Of a stretch of 64,000 nucleotides of DNA, positions 1 through 8,327 are shown piece after piece. Source of the stretch: CBDDEH01 sp965226865 (lineage in GTDB: Bacteria; Chloroflexota; Dehalococcoidia; Lucifugimonadales; JAGWBF01); NCBI GenBank assembly GCA_965226865.1, contig CBDDEH010000004.1, forward strand, positions 744,001 to 808,000, written 5' to 3'. Both the position numbers and the translations under genes were made by a program. The notes under the pieces are model-generated. The model saw nothing but the letters and a program-made list of their open reading frames with translations, made no database searches and had not been told where the DNA came from. Position 1 is the stretch's first letter, and each line of letters opens with the position of its first letter.

Positions 1-128
1 AGTTGGTCGAGTTCGGACATTGTGACTCCGAAGACGAGGCCACCCACCAGGCCAGCCATGGCTCCCGGTAGAAATCCGGTCGTTAAAATTCCGTTGAGTT
101 TATTCAGGAGGCTCCTTTGAAACTCCAT
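1..128 (-). CDS. Start of a membrane protein, cut by the window edge
   Basis: Only the first 42 codons are present. The reading frame opens with an ATG that overlaps the last bases of the NADH dehydrogenase gene and begins MEFQRSLLNKLNG. It then becomes a glycine-rich hydrophobic stretch (PGAMAGLVGGLVFG). This closely resembles the opening of the neighbouring NADH dehydrogenase (GGIAGFVGGLVF), so it may be a paralogous membrane module. The 28-base overlap suggests translational coupling with the upstream gene. Function is unknown; the rest lies outside the window. Confidence 0.5.
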   Translation of the reverse strand, partial: MEFQRSLLNKLNGILTTGFLPGAMAGLVGGLVFGVTMSELDQ

Positions 129-1140
129 GTTGGGATCGTTCGTGACCCGCGTCGCCTTCCTCGTCGGAAGATGCGGCGTGTGGAGTCGTGGTAGAGCCGG
201 GACCGGAGGTGACCACAATGTCACGGGGAAAGAACAGGTCGATCACCCAATCTAGTGCTACTCGGACCTTCTTTTCCAGGCCTGGCAGCTTGCTCAGATA
301 AATCGAACGCCACATTAGCCAGGCCAGTAGTCCGGAAAATCGCCAGCCGTGGATTTCGGCTGCTCCCGTACGATGTCCAAGGCCAACGAGGAGGCCAACG
401 GTTCGGAAGCGGAATTGCTTAAGTGGTTTGCTTCGCATAATAGCTGCGATGTTTTCGGCTACTACCTTGCCTTCACGCAACGCGTGTTGGGCGGTTGGGG
501 GGTATGCTTCGCCTTCCCGATCGGGATCCGGGATTTGGGCGCAGTCACCCACTGCCCAGACGCCGTCGATACCTTTGACTCGAAGGGTGCCATCGGTAAT
601 CACCGCCCCAGCTCTATTGAGTTCGCAAGGTAACTCCTTGAGTAGTGGGTGGGGCTGGTTACCGGCCGTCCAGACCAGGGTGTAAGTCGGCAACGGGTCC
701 GCTTCATCCAAGAGAACCGAATTGACAGTGGCCCCTGCTACACGGGTATTCAGCAGAAATTCGATACCGCGCATTTTAAGCTTGTGCAATGCGTAGTCGG
801 CTAATCCGGCGCTGAGTTCAGGCAAAATGCGATCACGTGAGTGTATGAGAACGAATCTTAGCTCGCTCGCTTCGATGTGAGGGTAGTAGCGCAAAACACT
901 ATGGATCAGATCGAACAGCTCGGCTATAGTCTCTGTGCCTGCAAACCCACCTCCAGCCACGACGAATGTGAGCTGACGCCGCCGCTCGTCTTCGTCCGGC
1001 TCCGAATCTGCGTGCTCCAACAGCGAGATGACGTGGTTGCGCAGGCGAGTCGCGTCTTCCAGGGATTTGAGGGTAATGGAATGTTCTTCCAGGCCCGGAA
1101 GTCCGTAGTAGTTAGGGACGGAGCCCAGGGCTAATATCAA
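100..1140 (-). CDS. Type II NADH dehydrogenase, C-terminal part (frameshifted)
   Basis: This is the NAD(P)H-binding and C-terminal part of a membrane-peripheral NADH:quinone oxidoreductase (NDH-2), which passes electrons from NADH through FAD to quinone without pumping protons. Visible motifs are the second dinucleotide site (GGGFAG, residues 63-68) and the late FAD-contact motif WAVGDCAQIP, followed by PTAQHA typical of the family. The apparent start at 1140 is not a true gene start. The real upstream reading, SPPPEPTAYDHLILALGS, continues in this frame but is disconnected from the FAD-binding half (1112-1906) by a frameshift near 1165-1180. It belongs to one gene with the next entry. Confidence 0.8.
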   Translation of the reverse strand: MILALGSVPNYYGLPGLEEHSITLKSLEDATRLRNHVISLLEHADSEPDEDERRRQLTFVVAGGGFAGTETIAELFDLIHSVLRYYPHIEASELRFVLIHSRDRILPELSAGLADYALHKLKMRGIEFLLNTRVAGATVNSVLLDEADPLPTYTLVWTAGNQPHPLLKELPCELNRAGAVITDGTLRVKGIDGVWAVGDCAQIPDPDREGEAYPPTAQHALREGKVVAENIAAIMRSKPLKQFRFRTVGLLVGLGHRTGAAEIHGWRFSGLLAWLMWRSIYLSKLPGLEKKVRVALDWVIDLFFPRDIVVTSGPGSTTTPHAASSDEEGDAGHERSQHGVSKEPPE

Positions 1141-1906
1141 GTGGTCGTACGCCGTCGGTTCCGGCGGAGGCGATGTCCGCCACTTCGGCGCGGTAAAACC
1201 GCGTATGGGGACAGGACGCGCGAACCGGGACGCTGATGTGCTGCGCCTCTAGAGCACTGGAAGCAACCTCGGCCAGCATGGGCGTGAAGAGCATGTAGTT
1301 GCTCTGGCTTACCAGCGTGATCTCCATGTTGGGTTCGCTTGAGAAGAGCTGTTCCAATCGTTGGGCCGCCCCGGTGCCGCCGAATCCACCGCCGAGGATT
1401 ACGACCCGCTTCTTCGGTGTCTCGGCCGTACCGAAGGTAAGTTCAGGCTCAGGGCGCAGACGCAAATATAGGGCCACCAGAGCATAGAAGCCGAGCCCGG
1501 TGAGACCTCCGTAAAGCAGGTGGCCTATCAGGCTTGGAAAGGCCGCACTAGCGTCTTCGATGGACCAGGTCGGCCCTCGGCCATCCATCAGCACGCCCAG
1601 GGTAATAGGACCCGCGATCCACCACATCAGGCCGTATAGCGAACCGCTGCTGATCGTAGCAGCGTGGCCGAGGGGTTGATATCGTGAAATCGCACCGAAG
1701 CTGGCGCCTATTGGGATCGATATCAGCAGATGGAGCAATACCCCCGCGCCAGAAAGGTCGAATCCCAACAGCCCAGGCACCGTGGATATCATGTCCTGGG
1801 CCCCTAGGGCCCACCAGAACACTAGTCCGCCGACGAAGCCAGCGATACCACCCGCCACCGTATCGCGGCGCAGTGACGCCGGCACTAGACCGCCTAACTT
1901 TAGCAA
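1112..1906 (-). CDS. Type II NADH dehydrogenase, N-terminal membrane domain and FAD site (frameshifted)
   Basis: Residues 1-150 are a hydrophobic, glycine-rich domain with about four membrane segments, which ordinary NDH-2 enzymes lack. It is followed by the FAD-binding Rossmann motif GGGFGG at residues 172-177 and the usual SQSNYMLFTPMLAEVASS region. After RAEVADI the frame runs into unrelated residues and stops. The continuation lies in another frame (100-1140), and the short beta-strand normally found between these points is missing, so the lesion looks like a small deletion rather than one miscalled base. Either a decaying gene or an assembly error; the N-terminal membrane fusion itself is clear. 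Confidence 0.75.
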   Translation of the reverse strand: MLKLGGLVPASLRRDTVAGGIAGFVGGLVFWWALGAQDMISTVPGLLGFDLSGAGVLLHLLISIPIGASFGAISRYQPLGHAATISSGSLYGLMWWIAGPITLGVLMDGRGPTWSIEDASAAFPSLIGHLLYGGLTGLGFYALVALYLRLRPEPELTFGTAETPKKRVVILGGGFGGTGAAQRLEQLFSSEPNMEITLVSQSNYMLFTPMLAEVASSALEAQHISVPVRASCPHTRFYRAEVADIASAGTDGVRPLDISPGLRP

Positions 1907-1958
1907 TTCATTGTTCCGCTACGGATCGTTGGATCGCCTTAGTATAAGCCAAGTAAAT

Positions 1959-2996
1959 CTAACTTACATCTTGTAGCGGCGCCACGCTAAAAATCACGCT
2001 GAAAGGCTTGCAATAGATAACCACGCTTCCCTGGATAGATACGTCCACCTCAGCGGGAATCTCGTAGTTTTGGTTCCCTTTGTTGCCCTTGAGCTTGCCA
2101 AGGTCGACGTACCCGGGCTGTTTCACTTGATCGCGGCTCTGAGGGTCCGGGTGTGGCGATAGCAGGACATGCAAGTCAGGGCCGTTTGTAACACTCAAGT
2201 TCTCCAACCTGAGGAGGTGGGAGCCGTCTGGCCCACGGTAGATGATTGCCTGGCCGCTCCCCTTATGGAAACTGTCGGCGTCTTTTAGCTCACCTATCTT
2301 GAGTCGCACTGCTACTGGTTGGGTCTCTGGTGCAGCGGGTTGTTCCTCGGTCTTCTCCATGGCCTCTTCCTCAGGGGGTTGGCTGCTGGTAGCGCTGTCG
2401 TCGGGCTTCTCTATGGCGTCGTCGTCAGAGGGTTGGCCACTGGTAGTGCCTTCGCCGGGCTTCTCCATGGCGTCGTCGGATGGTTGGGTACTGGCGGTGC
2501 CTTCGTCGGGCTTCTCCATGGCGTCGTCATCGGAAGGTTGGCTGCTTCCGGTGCCATCAGTCCCGAGCTTCACAACTCCACCCGACGTTCCCTCACCCAT
2601 TGTGTCGTCGCCGGCCAGCTTCATCATGGAGGCGGGCATTGCCTCGTTCATTTCCTGATCGATCTTGGCCATCCCCTCCATGACCGACTCAACGCCTAAG
2701 CGGGTCATGCCGGGGGGAACGACGGCGTTAACGGCGAAGGGAAGCTCCTCATCCACCCTTTTGTCGATAAAGAGTGGAGACACTATATACCAACCGGTGA
2801 TAACGGCAAGGACCAGCATGGGAGTGCCGACTGCCGCTACAGGTATCCTGTGCCGCCAGATCACCATATGCCATCCCCGACGGTATCCATAGGCCGCTGC
2901 TAGAGCCATGGCCAAAAGAATGCCGGCTGTTATCGGCCACCGATAGGGATAGAGGTCGGCAACGAGACGTTCAAGGTCTCCAAAGAAATCAGCCAT
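1959..2996 (-). CDS. Membrane-anchored DM13-domain protein with a repetitive linker
   Basis: A 345-residue protein with two N-terminal membrane helices (about residues 20-37 and 53-75), a long acidic Ser/Pro/Glu-rich linker and a C-terminal DM13-type domain. The domain starts near IGELKDADSFHKGSG and holds GPDLHVLLS, YVDLGKLKGNKGNQNYEIP and a cysteine in VVIYCKPF. DM13 domains have been proposed to act in redox or electron transfer outside the membrane, which would fit the neighbouring NADH dehydrogenase, but that role is inference. The linker holds four imperfect repeats ending in AMEKP-like motifs. The start is supported by AGAGGGGA just upstream. Confidence 0.75.
   Translation of the reverse strand: MADFFGDLERLVADLYPYRWPITAGILLAMALAAAYGYRRGWHMVIWRHRIPVAAVGTPMLVLAVITGWYIVSPLFIDKRVDEELPFAVNAVVPPGMTRLGVESVMEGMAKIDQEMNEAMPASMMKLAGDDTMGEGTSGGVVKLGTDGTGSSQPSDDDAMEKPDEGTASTQPSDDAMEKPGEGTTSGQPSDDDAIEKPDDSATSSQPPEEEAMEKTEEQPAAPETQPVAVRLKIGELKDADSFHKGSGQAIIYRGPDGSHLLRLENLSVTNGPDLHVLLSPHPDPQSRDQVKQPGYVDLGKLKGNKGNQNYEIPAEVDVSIQGSVVIYCKPFSVIFSVAPLQDVS
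2352..2561. repeat. Four tandem repeats of 51-54 bp coding the DM13 linker
   Basis: Units begin at about 2352, 2406, 2460 and 2511, each starting cttctc(c/t)atggc on the plus strand. They encode about 17-18 residues of the form QPSDD-(D)-AMEKP-x-x. Divergence between units shows this is an old in-frame expansion that keeps the reading frame. It is a protein linker, not a CRISPR array. Confidence 0.8.
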
Positions 2997-3211
2997 CGCA
3001 ATCCCCTCTTTCAGCCATAAAGTCGACCATGCCAGTTTGCTTTATACATATAAATGCCGTGCGAGCCAAAAGTAAAGGCAGGATCCACGAAGATAATTAC
3101 GAGTCGGCGTGTCCATCGGATGTTATAGGATGCCGGATTATCGATTTACCGACAGTGGCTGGCCGATCCGGAGCGTCGACTTTTGCATCTAAGATATAGG
3201 GGGATTGCGAG

Positions 3212-3556
3212 ATGGACAGCCTGGTAGAGCTTTCGTGGCGGGCGTATCCGGCGGCTGTACTGATGGCCATCGGAGCTGCAGTCGCGATTCGGGGAACCTA
3301 CAAAGAGCTGTGTGGTCTTAGAGGCTCTTTGGGAGGTGACTCGACAAAGCTGGTCACCTGGATCCAGGGGTTTCGCCTGTCTATTATAGGGTTGGCGCTG
3401 GCCGGTATAGGTGCAGCCTGGGAATGGCATCTGACGTGGCTATTCGTCTTGTTGCTGGTCGTAGGCGGTGAAGAGACGCTGGAATCCTCCGTAGTTATAT
3501 TCGCATTGAAAAGGGGCCAGCACCAAAAGTGGACGTCAGCAGTTTACTTAAAGTGA
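3212..3556 (+). CDS. Small integral membrane protein, unknown
   Basis: A 114-residue protein with three hydrophobic segments (about residues 13-27, 54-72 and 74-88) and no recognised family motif. A GGGGGA stretch lies upstream of the ATG as a likely ribosome site. It ends within the tail of the convergent small gene at 3548-3757, an overlap of a few bases. Composition resembles its neighbours. No function can be assigned. Confidence 0.5.
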   Translation: MDSLVELSWRAYPAAVLMAIGAAVAIRGTYKELCGLRGSLGGDSTKLVTWIQGFRLSIIGLALAGIGAAWEWHLTWLFVLLLVVGGEETLESSVVIFALKRGQHQKWTSAVYLK

Positions 3557-3757
3557 CTTGGATTTTGAGGCCACGACGGCCTTTACCGCGTCCTTAATGG
3601 CATCGAAATGAGATTCTCCGATAGCGTTCAGGTCATCGTGTGAGACCACCAGATATATCACATGTTGGTCAACCAGACCGTTTCCTGTGGTGACGGGGAA
3701 TGCCAAGAATTTGGCTTCAGGGATCGCTGACCGCTCTGTCTCAGATTTGGGTGTCAT
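3548..3757 (-). CDS. Small hypothetical protein
   Basis: The frame is open further upstream, but the ATG at 3757 is preceded by a strong GGAGG at the right spacing, giving a 69-residue protein beginning MTPKSETERS. It reads like a compact alpha/beta protein (KFLAFPVTTGNGLVDQHVIYLVVSHDDL) with a lysine- and alanine-rich last helix. No cysteines, membrane segments or known motifs are seen. Function unknown. Confidence 0.5.
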   Translation of the reverse strand: MTPKSETERSAIPEAKFLAFPVTTGNGLVDQHVIYLVVSHDDLNAIGESHFDAIKDAVKAVVASKSKSL

Positions 3758-3879
3758 GGTTCTACCTCCAATGGCTTCTATGAGCTTCTCTATAACGTAA
3801 TGGTAGCTCCATTTAGAGATGGATTCCGTGACGGCAAGCACAGGCCAACCGTGAGATATATCACTAGTGCACGTAGCGG

Positions 3880-4806
3880 TTAGCTGTCATCAAGTGCGTG
3901 GTTCGGTAGGTATTTCGTCTCCATCTCACGAAGCTGAGCCTCCCCCAGCATCTGGAAGATGAAGTTGAAGTCGGCCCTACCCCACTTGCTCTCCGCGGCC
4001 CTTTCATGGAACTCACCAATGGCGCGGGTGCCACGATCCTTAAAATCGTTCAGGAAGTCCCAGGTGGCCTGTAAGGCTGCCATGGAAGTGTGAGCGGGGT
4101 ACCAGGCGGCCGCCGCGCCACCTTCTTGGAGTTGTTCCAGGGTGGGATATTCCTCGGGCCCTCTGGAAAACAGCGGTATCACCGGGCCTGGGATTAGTTC
4201 GATTGCCCTTTTGGTATCCTCCCAATCGGGTAAGTTGGGGCAGATGGCATCCACGTTGGCCTCGCGTTTGTATATGATGCATCGCTCTATGACATCGTCC
4301 ACGGTCGAGCTCGGGACCCACGCAAGGTCGCAGCGCGCGACCACGACAAAGTCCGGGTCCATCTCGGCCTTGGCGTCCATCGCAGCACGCAGCTTACCCA
4401 CCATCTCCTCTGTGGAGATGCATCGTCTCCGAGGTCCCATGGTTGGTGGGTATTCGCCGTCCTCCACATGGGCCCCCGCGACTCCTGACCGGATGTACTC
4501 CCTGACGGTACGGTACACGCTGAGCGCGTCGCCGTATCCCGTGTCCATGTCGGCAAACACCGGTATGTCAACGGCCGCCACGACGCGGCGGGCCACTTCC
4601 ACTATGTCCTGCATACTGGTTGTGCCCGCGTCAGGCCAACCCAACACGTGGGCCGCCATCTGAGCTCCGGACAAGTAGAAGACCTCGTAGCCCAGCTGTT
4701 CCGCCATCTTAGCGCCCATGGGGTTCATTCCCCCAACCAGTACCACTAGCTCGGGGCGTTCGAACAGCTCCTTCAGCCTGGTGGTCATCCGCTCTTTTTC
4801 TACCAT
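3880..4806 (-). CDS. Isocitrate lyase / PEP mutase family enzyme
   Basis: A 308-residue protein of the PEP mutase/isocitrate lyase superfamily, which makes or breaks C-C or P-C bonds next to a carboxylate using Mg2+. Visible are LSGAQMAAHVLGWPD near the start, the metal-binding DMDTGYG (about residues 92-98), VEDGEYP and VVARCDLAW. In 2-methylisocitrate and dimethylmalate lyases the flexible gating loop reads K-[KR]-C-G-H; here it is GPRRRCIST, keeping the cysteine but not the Gly-His. Activity could therefore be a lyase or hydrolase on another 2-hydroxy acid. AAGGAGAG precedes the start. Its position beside the aconitase-family genes suggests a catabolic role. Confidence 0.8.
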   Translation of the reverse strand: MVEKERMTTRLKELFERPELVVLVGGMNPMGAKMAEQLGYEVFYLSGAQMAAHVLGWPDAGTTSMQDIVEVARRVVAAVDIPVFADMDTGYGDALSVYRTVREYIRSGVAGAHVEDGEYPPTMGPRRRCISTEEMVGKLRAAMDAKAEMDPDFVVVARCDLAWVPSSTVDDVIERCIIYKREANVDAICPNLPDWEDTKRAIELIPGPVIPLFSRGPEEYPTLEQLQEGGAAAAWYPAHTSMAALQATWDFLNDFKDRGTRAIGEFHERAAESKWGRADFNFIFQMLGEAQLREMETKYLPNHALDDS

Positions 4807-4934
4807 GACTCTCCTTCTCTTCGTACCGACGCAAGTATATTAACGGCACTATTCATTCGCAAGTCCGGCTCGCCCCGCTCATGCTTGGCTGTAATTTGCT
4901 ATGATGGTCGGAAACTTGTCCTACGAGGTGAGTA

Positions 4935-6017
4935 TTGAAGGCCGCCATACTTCGTGAAGTAAATCGTCCTGTGGGTATCGAGGAAGTAGAGATAGACAAA
5001 CCCGGCCCCCGCGAAGTCCTGGTGCGCACTAGGGCCGCGGGAGTCTGCGGCAGTGACCTCCACTTCGTACAGGGAACCTTCACCACCGCGATGCCGGTGG
5101 TTCTGGGCCACGAGGGCTCAGGCACTGTTGAGGCCGTAGGCGACCAGGTAACTTATGTGAAGCCAGGCGACCGGGTAGTGGCCTGCCTTTCAGTGTTTTG
5201 CGGTAAATGTAATAAGTGCCTTAGCGGCCGTCCTAACCTGTGTACCCGAGTGGGCCTAACTCGTTCCTCTGATGACCCGCCAAAGCTGAGCCAGGATGGG
5301 AAGCCAATCAACGGTTTCTCCAACATCGCTGCTTTCGCGGAGCGAATGCTACTGCATGAGAATGGTCTGGTTAAGGTCTCCGACGACCTACCCTTTGAGC
5401 AGCTAGCCCTTCTTGGGTGCGGTGTCGTCACTGGGGTTGGGGCCGTGCTCAACACCGCCCGTGTCGAGCCAGGGTCATCGGTTGCTGTAATAGGCTGCGG
5501 AGGCGTCGGGTTGAATTGCATACAAGGGTCGAAGATAGCCGGTGCGGGTAGGGTTATCGCGGTCGATCCGGTTGCGATGAAACTTGAGATTGCTAGAGAG
5601 TTTGGAGCTACCGACGTGATCGACGCTTCCGAGGGCGGTGTTGTGGACATGGTGCGGGAAATGACGGGAGGAGGGGTTGATTATTCCTTCGATGCCATCG
5701 GGAAGACAGAGACCGTTGAGCAAGCATGGGAGATGGTGGGCCCAGGCGGTACCGCCACAATTGTTGGGATGATCCCTCTGGGTTCCAGGGTCTCCATCGA
5801 TGGCCTGGGTTTTCTAAGGGAGAAGAGGATTCAGGGCTGCACCATGGGTTCCAACCGGTTCCGCATCGATCTTCCTCGTTATATCGAGTTTTACAAACAA
5901 GGACGGCTTAAACTGGATGAGCTGGTTTCTCAGAGGCTCAAGCTGGAGCAGATAAACAAAGCCTTCGACGATATGAAACAGGGCCGGGTCGCCCGGAGCG
6001 TCATTACGTTTAGCTAG
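4935..6017 (+). CDS. Zinc-dependent alcohol dehydrogenase (MDR superfamily)
   Basis: A 360-residue medium-chain dehydrogenase. The catalytic zinc site is shown by GVCGSD and GHEGSGTVEAVG, the structural zinc site by four cysteines in CGKCNKCLSGRPNLC, and the NAD-binding fold by GCGGVGLNCIQG followed by VIAVD. The C-terminal part (YKQGRLKLDELVSQRLKLEQINKAF) is typical of class III-like alcohol dehydrogenases. Translation starts at TTG, chosen because GAGGTGAG lies just upstream and no ATG fits. It diverges from the lyase gene at 3880-4806 and may oxidise an alcohol intermediate or product of the same pathway; substrate unknown. Confidence 0.85.
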   Translation: MKAAILREVNRPVGIEEVEIDKPGPREVLVRTRAAGVCGSDLHFVQGTFTTAMPVVLGHEGSGTVEAVGDQVTYVKPGDRVVACLSVFCGKCNKCLSGRPNLCTRVGLTRSSDDPPKLSQDGKPINGFSNIAAFAERMLLHENGLVKVSDDLPFEQLALLGCGVVTGVGAVLNTARVEPGSSVAVIGCGGVGLNCIQGSKIAGAGRVIAVDPVAMKLEIAREFGATDVIDASEGGVVDMVREMTGGGVDYSFDAIGKTETVEQAWEMVGPGGTATIVGMIPLGSRVSIDGLGFLREKRIQGCTMGSNRFRIDLPRYIEFYKQGRLKLDELVSQRLKLEQINKAFDDMKQGRVARSVITFS

Positions 6018-6218
6018 AATGGCTGCTAGAAAATTGGGCGAGACCCCCAATATCCGTTCGATTCTATCCAACAGGTCCTGTGGCGGAAAACAACCGATTC
6101 TGTCCTGGTTCTGGACTGCTTCCGCAACATAGAGTAGCTTTCAGCTCACAAAGGACTTCGAAGCGAAATCCGTTGCACTAGAAGGATGTAAAAAGGTACT
6201 TTGGGGTTGATGACGAGC

Positions 6219-6249
6219 TTGACAGTTTCTTTGGCGGGCCGCCTATAAT
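6219..6249 (+). promoter_or_regulatory. Sigma-70-type promoter of the first ABC permease gene
   Basis: TTGACA at 6219-6224 and TATAAT at 6244-6249 are both perfect consensus hexamers, with a slightly long 19-base spacer. The start codon of the permease follows 29 bases later. The rest of the 6018-6278 gap shows no gene; in particular no substrate-binding protein, which usually sits here. Confidence 0.7.
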
Positions 6250-6278
6250 CAACGATCAATCTGCGGCCAAGGGGTTCT

Positions 6279-7202
6279 ATGCTTGGGTTCTTGATCAGCC
6301 GCGTATTCCAAGCGATCATCGCTCTCATCGTCCTCTCGATGATCGTCTTTGCCATGTCGCGTGTCTCCGGGAGCCCAGTGTTTCTTCTCGTGTCCCTCGA
6401 TGCCACTCAAGAGGACTTCGATCGAGTAGAGAAATCCTTAGGGCTGGACAAATCCTGGCCCGAGCAATATTGGATTTTCGTGAAAAATATCGTTCAGGGT
6501 GACCTGGGCGACTCAGTCAGGTCTCGCACTCCCGTCATCGAGCTTTTCCAGGACCGCATCGAGGCGTCAGCTCAGCTTGCTTTTGTGGCGTTGATAATCG
6601 TGGCTTTGTTGGGGATACCGTTAGGTATAATAGCTGCGGTTAAACGAGGAACGGTTACCGACTACGTGGTAAGAACATTGGCCCTCTTGGGGCAATCTAT
6701 GCCCTCTTTCTGGGTTGCGATCTTGCTGATACAGGTGGTCTCTGTACAATTGGACCTCCTGCCAGCCGGGGGTAAAGGCGGCTTTAGTTTCATGATATTG
6801 CCCGCCGCTACCATGGCGCTTCAGCAGCTGGCGGGGGTAACCAGGCTTTTAAGGACCAGCATGCTGGATGTTCTGGACAGCGAGTACGTGAAGCTCGCCA
6901 GGCTCGAAGGAATTCCTGACCACGTCATATTCTTCAAGCATGCCCTCAGGAACGCCCTCATACCCGTGGTAACTTTCGGAGGGCTGTTCTTCGCCAGTTT
7001 CCTGACCAGTGCCATCGTCGTGGAAGTAGTATTCGCGTGGCCAGGCATGGGAAGCCTGATATTCAGCTCGATACTTTTCAGAGACTTTCCCGTTGTTCAA
7101 GGGGTGGTGCTGTTCGCCGCTGCAATGGTGATAGCGATCAACCTTTTGGTAGATATTCTCTACGCCGTGATCGATCCGCGGATCCGCTATTCGACGGCCT
7201 GA
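6279..7202 (+). CDS. ABC peptide/nickel-type permease, DppB family
   Basis: A 307-residue inner-membrane permease of the DppB/OppB type with six membrane helices. The N-terminal helix, the LGDSVRSRTPV segment and the EYVKLARLEGIPDHVIFFKHALRNALIPV coupling helix (EAA loop) are all recognisable. AAGGGG upstream supports the ATG. The partner genes (DppC, DppD, DppF) are not adjacent but lie on the same strand at 13117-16125, so the transporter locus is split by about 5.9 kb of opposite-strand genes. Its stop codon directly abuts the stop of the convergent gene. Confidence 0.9.
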   Translation: MLGFLISRVFQAIIALIVLSMIVFAMSRVSGSPVFLLVSLDATQEDFDRVEKSLGLDKSWPEQYWIFVKNIVQGDLGDSVRSRTPVIELFQDRIEASAQLAFVALIIVALLGIPLGIIAAVKRGTVTDYVVRTLALLGQSMPSFWVAILLIQVVSVQLDLLPAGGKGGFSFMILPAATMALQQLAGVTRLLRTSMLDVLDSEYVKLARLEGIPDHVIFFKHALRNALIPVVTFGGLFFASFLTSAIVVEVVFAWPGMGSLIFSSILFRDFPVVQGVVLFAAAMVIAINLLVDILYAVIDPRIRYSTA

Positions 7203-7442
7203 TTAGTCCGCGGCCTCCAGAATGGCGTTAAACGAGTTCTGTACCTTTTCCTGGTCGGAGGGCTCTACTGGGACCGGTAAATCTTTCAACTTGGGTATTA
7301 TTCGAGTAGTCAGTAAATCCGCCTCGGCCTCGTCTAACCCCCAACTATCGATGATGTCCTCAGGGCTCCACACTACGGCCTGTCGAAAGCCATAGTCAGC
7401 TATGGACTTGTTGGTTATTTGAATCATGTCCTCTTTAGACAT
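7203..7442 (-). CDS. Small protein at the end of the catabolic operon
   Basis: A 79-residue acidic protein starting MSKEDMIQIT, with GGGAGGG directly upstream. It has no membrane segment and no known motif; the sequence suggests a helical fold with aromatic positions (YGFRQAVVWSPEDIIDSWGLDE). It is the last gene of the minus-strand operon, 15 bases after the SDR, and may be a subunit or accessory protein of one of the upstream enzymes. Function unknown. Confidence 0.6.
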   Translation of the reverse strand: MSKEDMIQITNKSIADYGFRQAVVWSPEDIIDSWGLDEAEADLLTTRIIPKLKDLPVPVEPSDQEKVQNSFNAILEAAD

Positions 7443-7457
7443 GGCACCCTCCCAAAG

Positions 7458-8225
7458 TCATCGTGTACTGGCGCCTCCATCGGCCGAGATACAGGCACCG
7501 TTAATGTAGCTGGACTCGTCAGAGGCCAGGTATAGCATCAGTGAGGCTATTTCTTCAGGTTGGCCGACCCGACCGAGGGGAATGTTCTCTATCCTGCTTT
7601 GGAATGCCTCCGTACTGCCGGTGCTGCCACGGGACTGTGGTGTGTCCACCAGGCCTGGGACAATGCAGTTGATGCGAATCCCAACAGAGCCGTACTCCAC
7701 CGCACCGGCCCTGGTTAGCTGTATGATACCGGCCTTGGCGACCCCATAAGGAACCGACAGCCCTCGTCCTCCGAGGCCGGCCCCAGATGAAACGTTCACG
7801 ATGGAGCCGCCGTTGCTCTTCACCATTGCCGGTATCGCGAACTTGCAACAGAGGAACGCCCCCTTTAAATCAGTGTCGATAGTTAAATCCCAGTCAGACT
7901 CGGATGTCTCAACAAGTGAGGGGCTCCTGATGAGTATCGCTGCGTTGTTCAACAGAACGTTTAAGCCCCCAAACTGGGAAACCGTCTGTTCTACAAGGGC
8001 CTCTACCTGCCGGGGCTGGGATACGTCGACGGGGATGAATGTGGCCACACCCTTGGCGCCAGAGATCTCGGCCACCGTATCCTGGCCACTGTCTCTGTTC
8101 CGGTCTGCTACTACGACTTTGGCGCCCTCGCCTGCGAAAAGCAGCGACGCGGCCCTCCCAATACCTGAGCCAGCGCCGGTTATTATTGCCACCTTGCCTT
8201 GCAAACGTTGACTGGGGTTAGTCAT
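7458..8225 (-). CDS. Short-chain dehydrogenase/reductase
   Basis: A 255-residue classical SDR. The cofactor motif TGAGSGIG is at about residues 17-24, followed by NNAA (residues 91-94), the catalytic serine in VNVSSG, and YGVAK as the YxxxK active site. The C-terminal IASLMLYLASDESSYINGACISADGG is typical of the 3-oxoacyl-ACP-reductase-like group. It oxidises or reduces an unknown alcohol/ketone with NAD(P). It lies between the aconitase-like small subunit and the terminal small gene of the operon, consistent with a step of one pathway. Confidence 0.88.
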   Translation of the reverse strand: MTNPSQRLQGKVAIITGAGSGIGRAASLLFAGEGAKVVVADRNRDSGQDTVAEISGAKGVATFIPVDVSQPRQVEALVEQTVSQFGGLNVLLNNAAILIRSPSLVETSESDWDLTIDTDLKGAFLCCKFAIPAMVKSNGGSIVNVSSGAGLGGRGLSVPYGVAKAGIIQLTRAGAVEYGSVGIRINCIVPGLVDTPQSRGSTGSTEAFQSRIENIPLGRVGQPEEIASLMLYLASDESSYINGACISADGGASTR

Positions 8226-8327
8226 GACTGAGGGTTTTCCTTGGATTCCCTTGAGAGATTGAGTTCTGGAGAACCTATAGTGGAATCAACATAGAAGGCG
8301 ACCTGCCCGTAGACGGACTTAGAACGC

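Noticed and set aside
2352..2561. Direct repeats suggesting a CRISPR array
   Set aside because: The units are 51-54 bp, adjacent without spacers and encode an in-frame protein linker.
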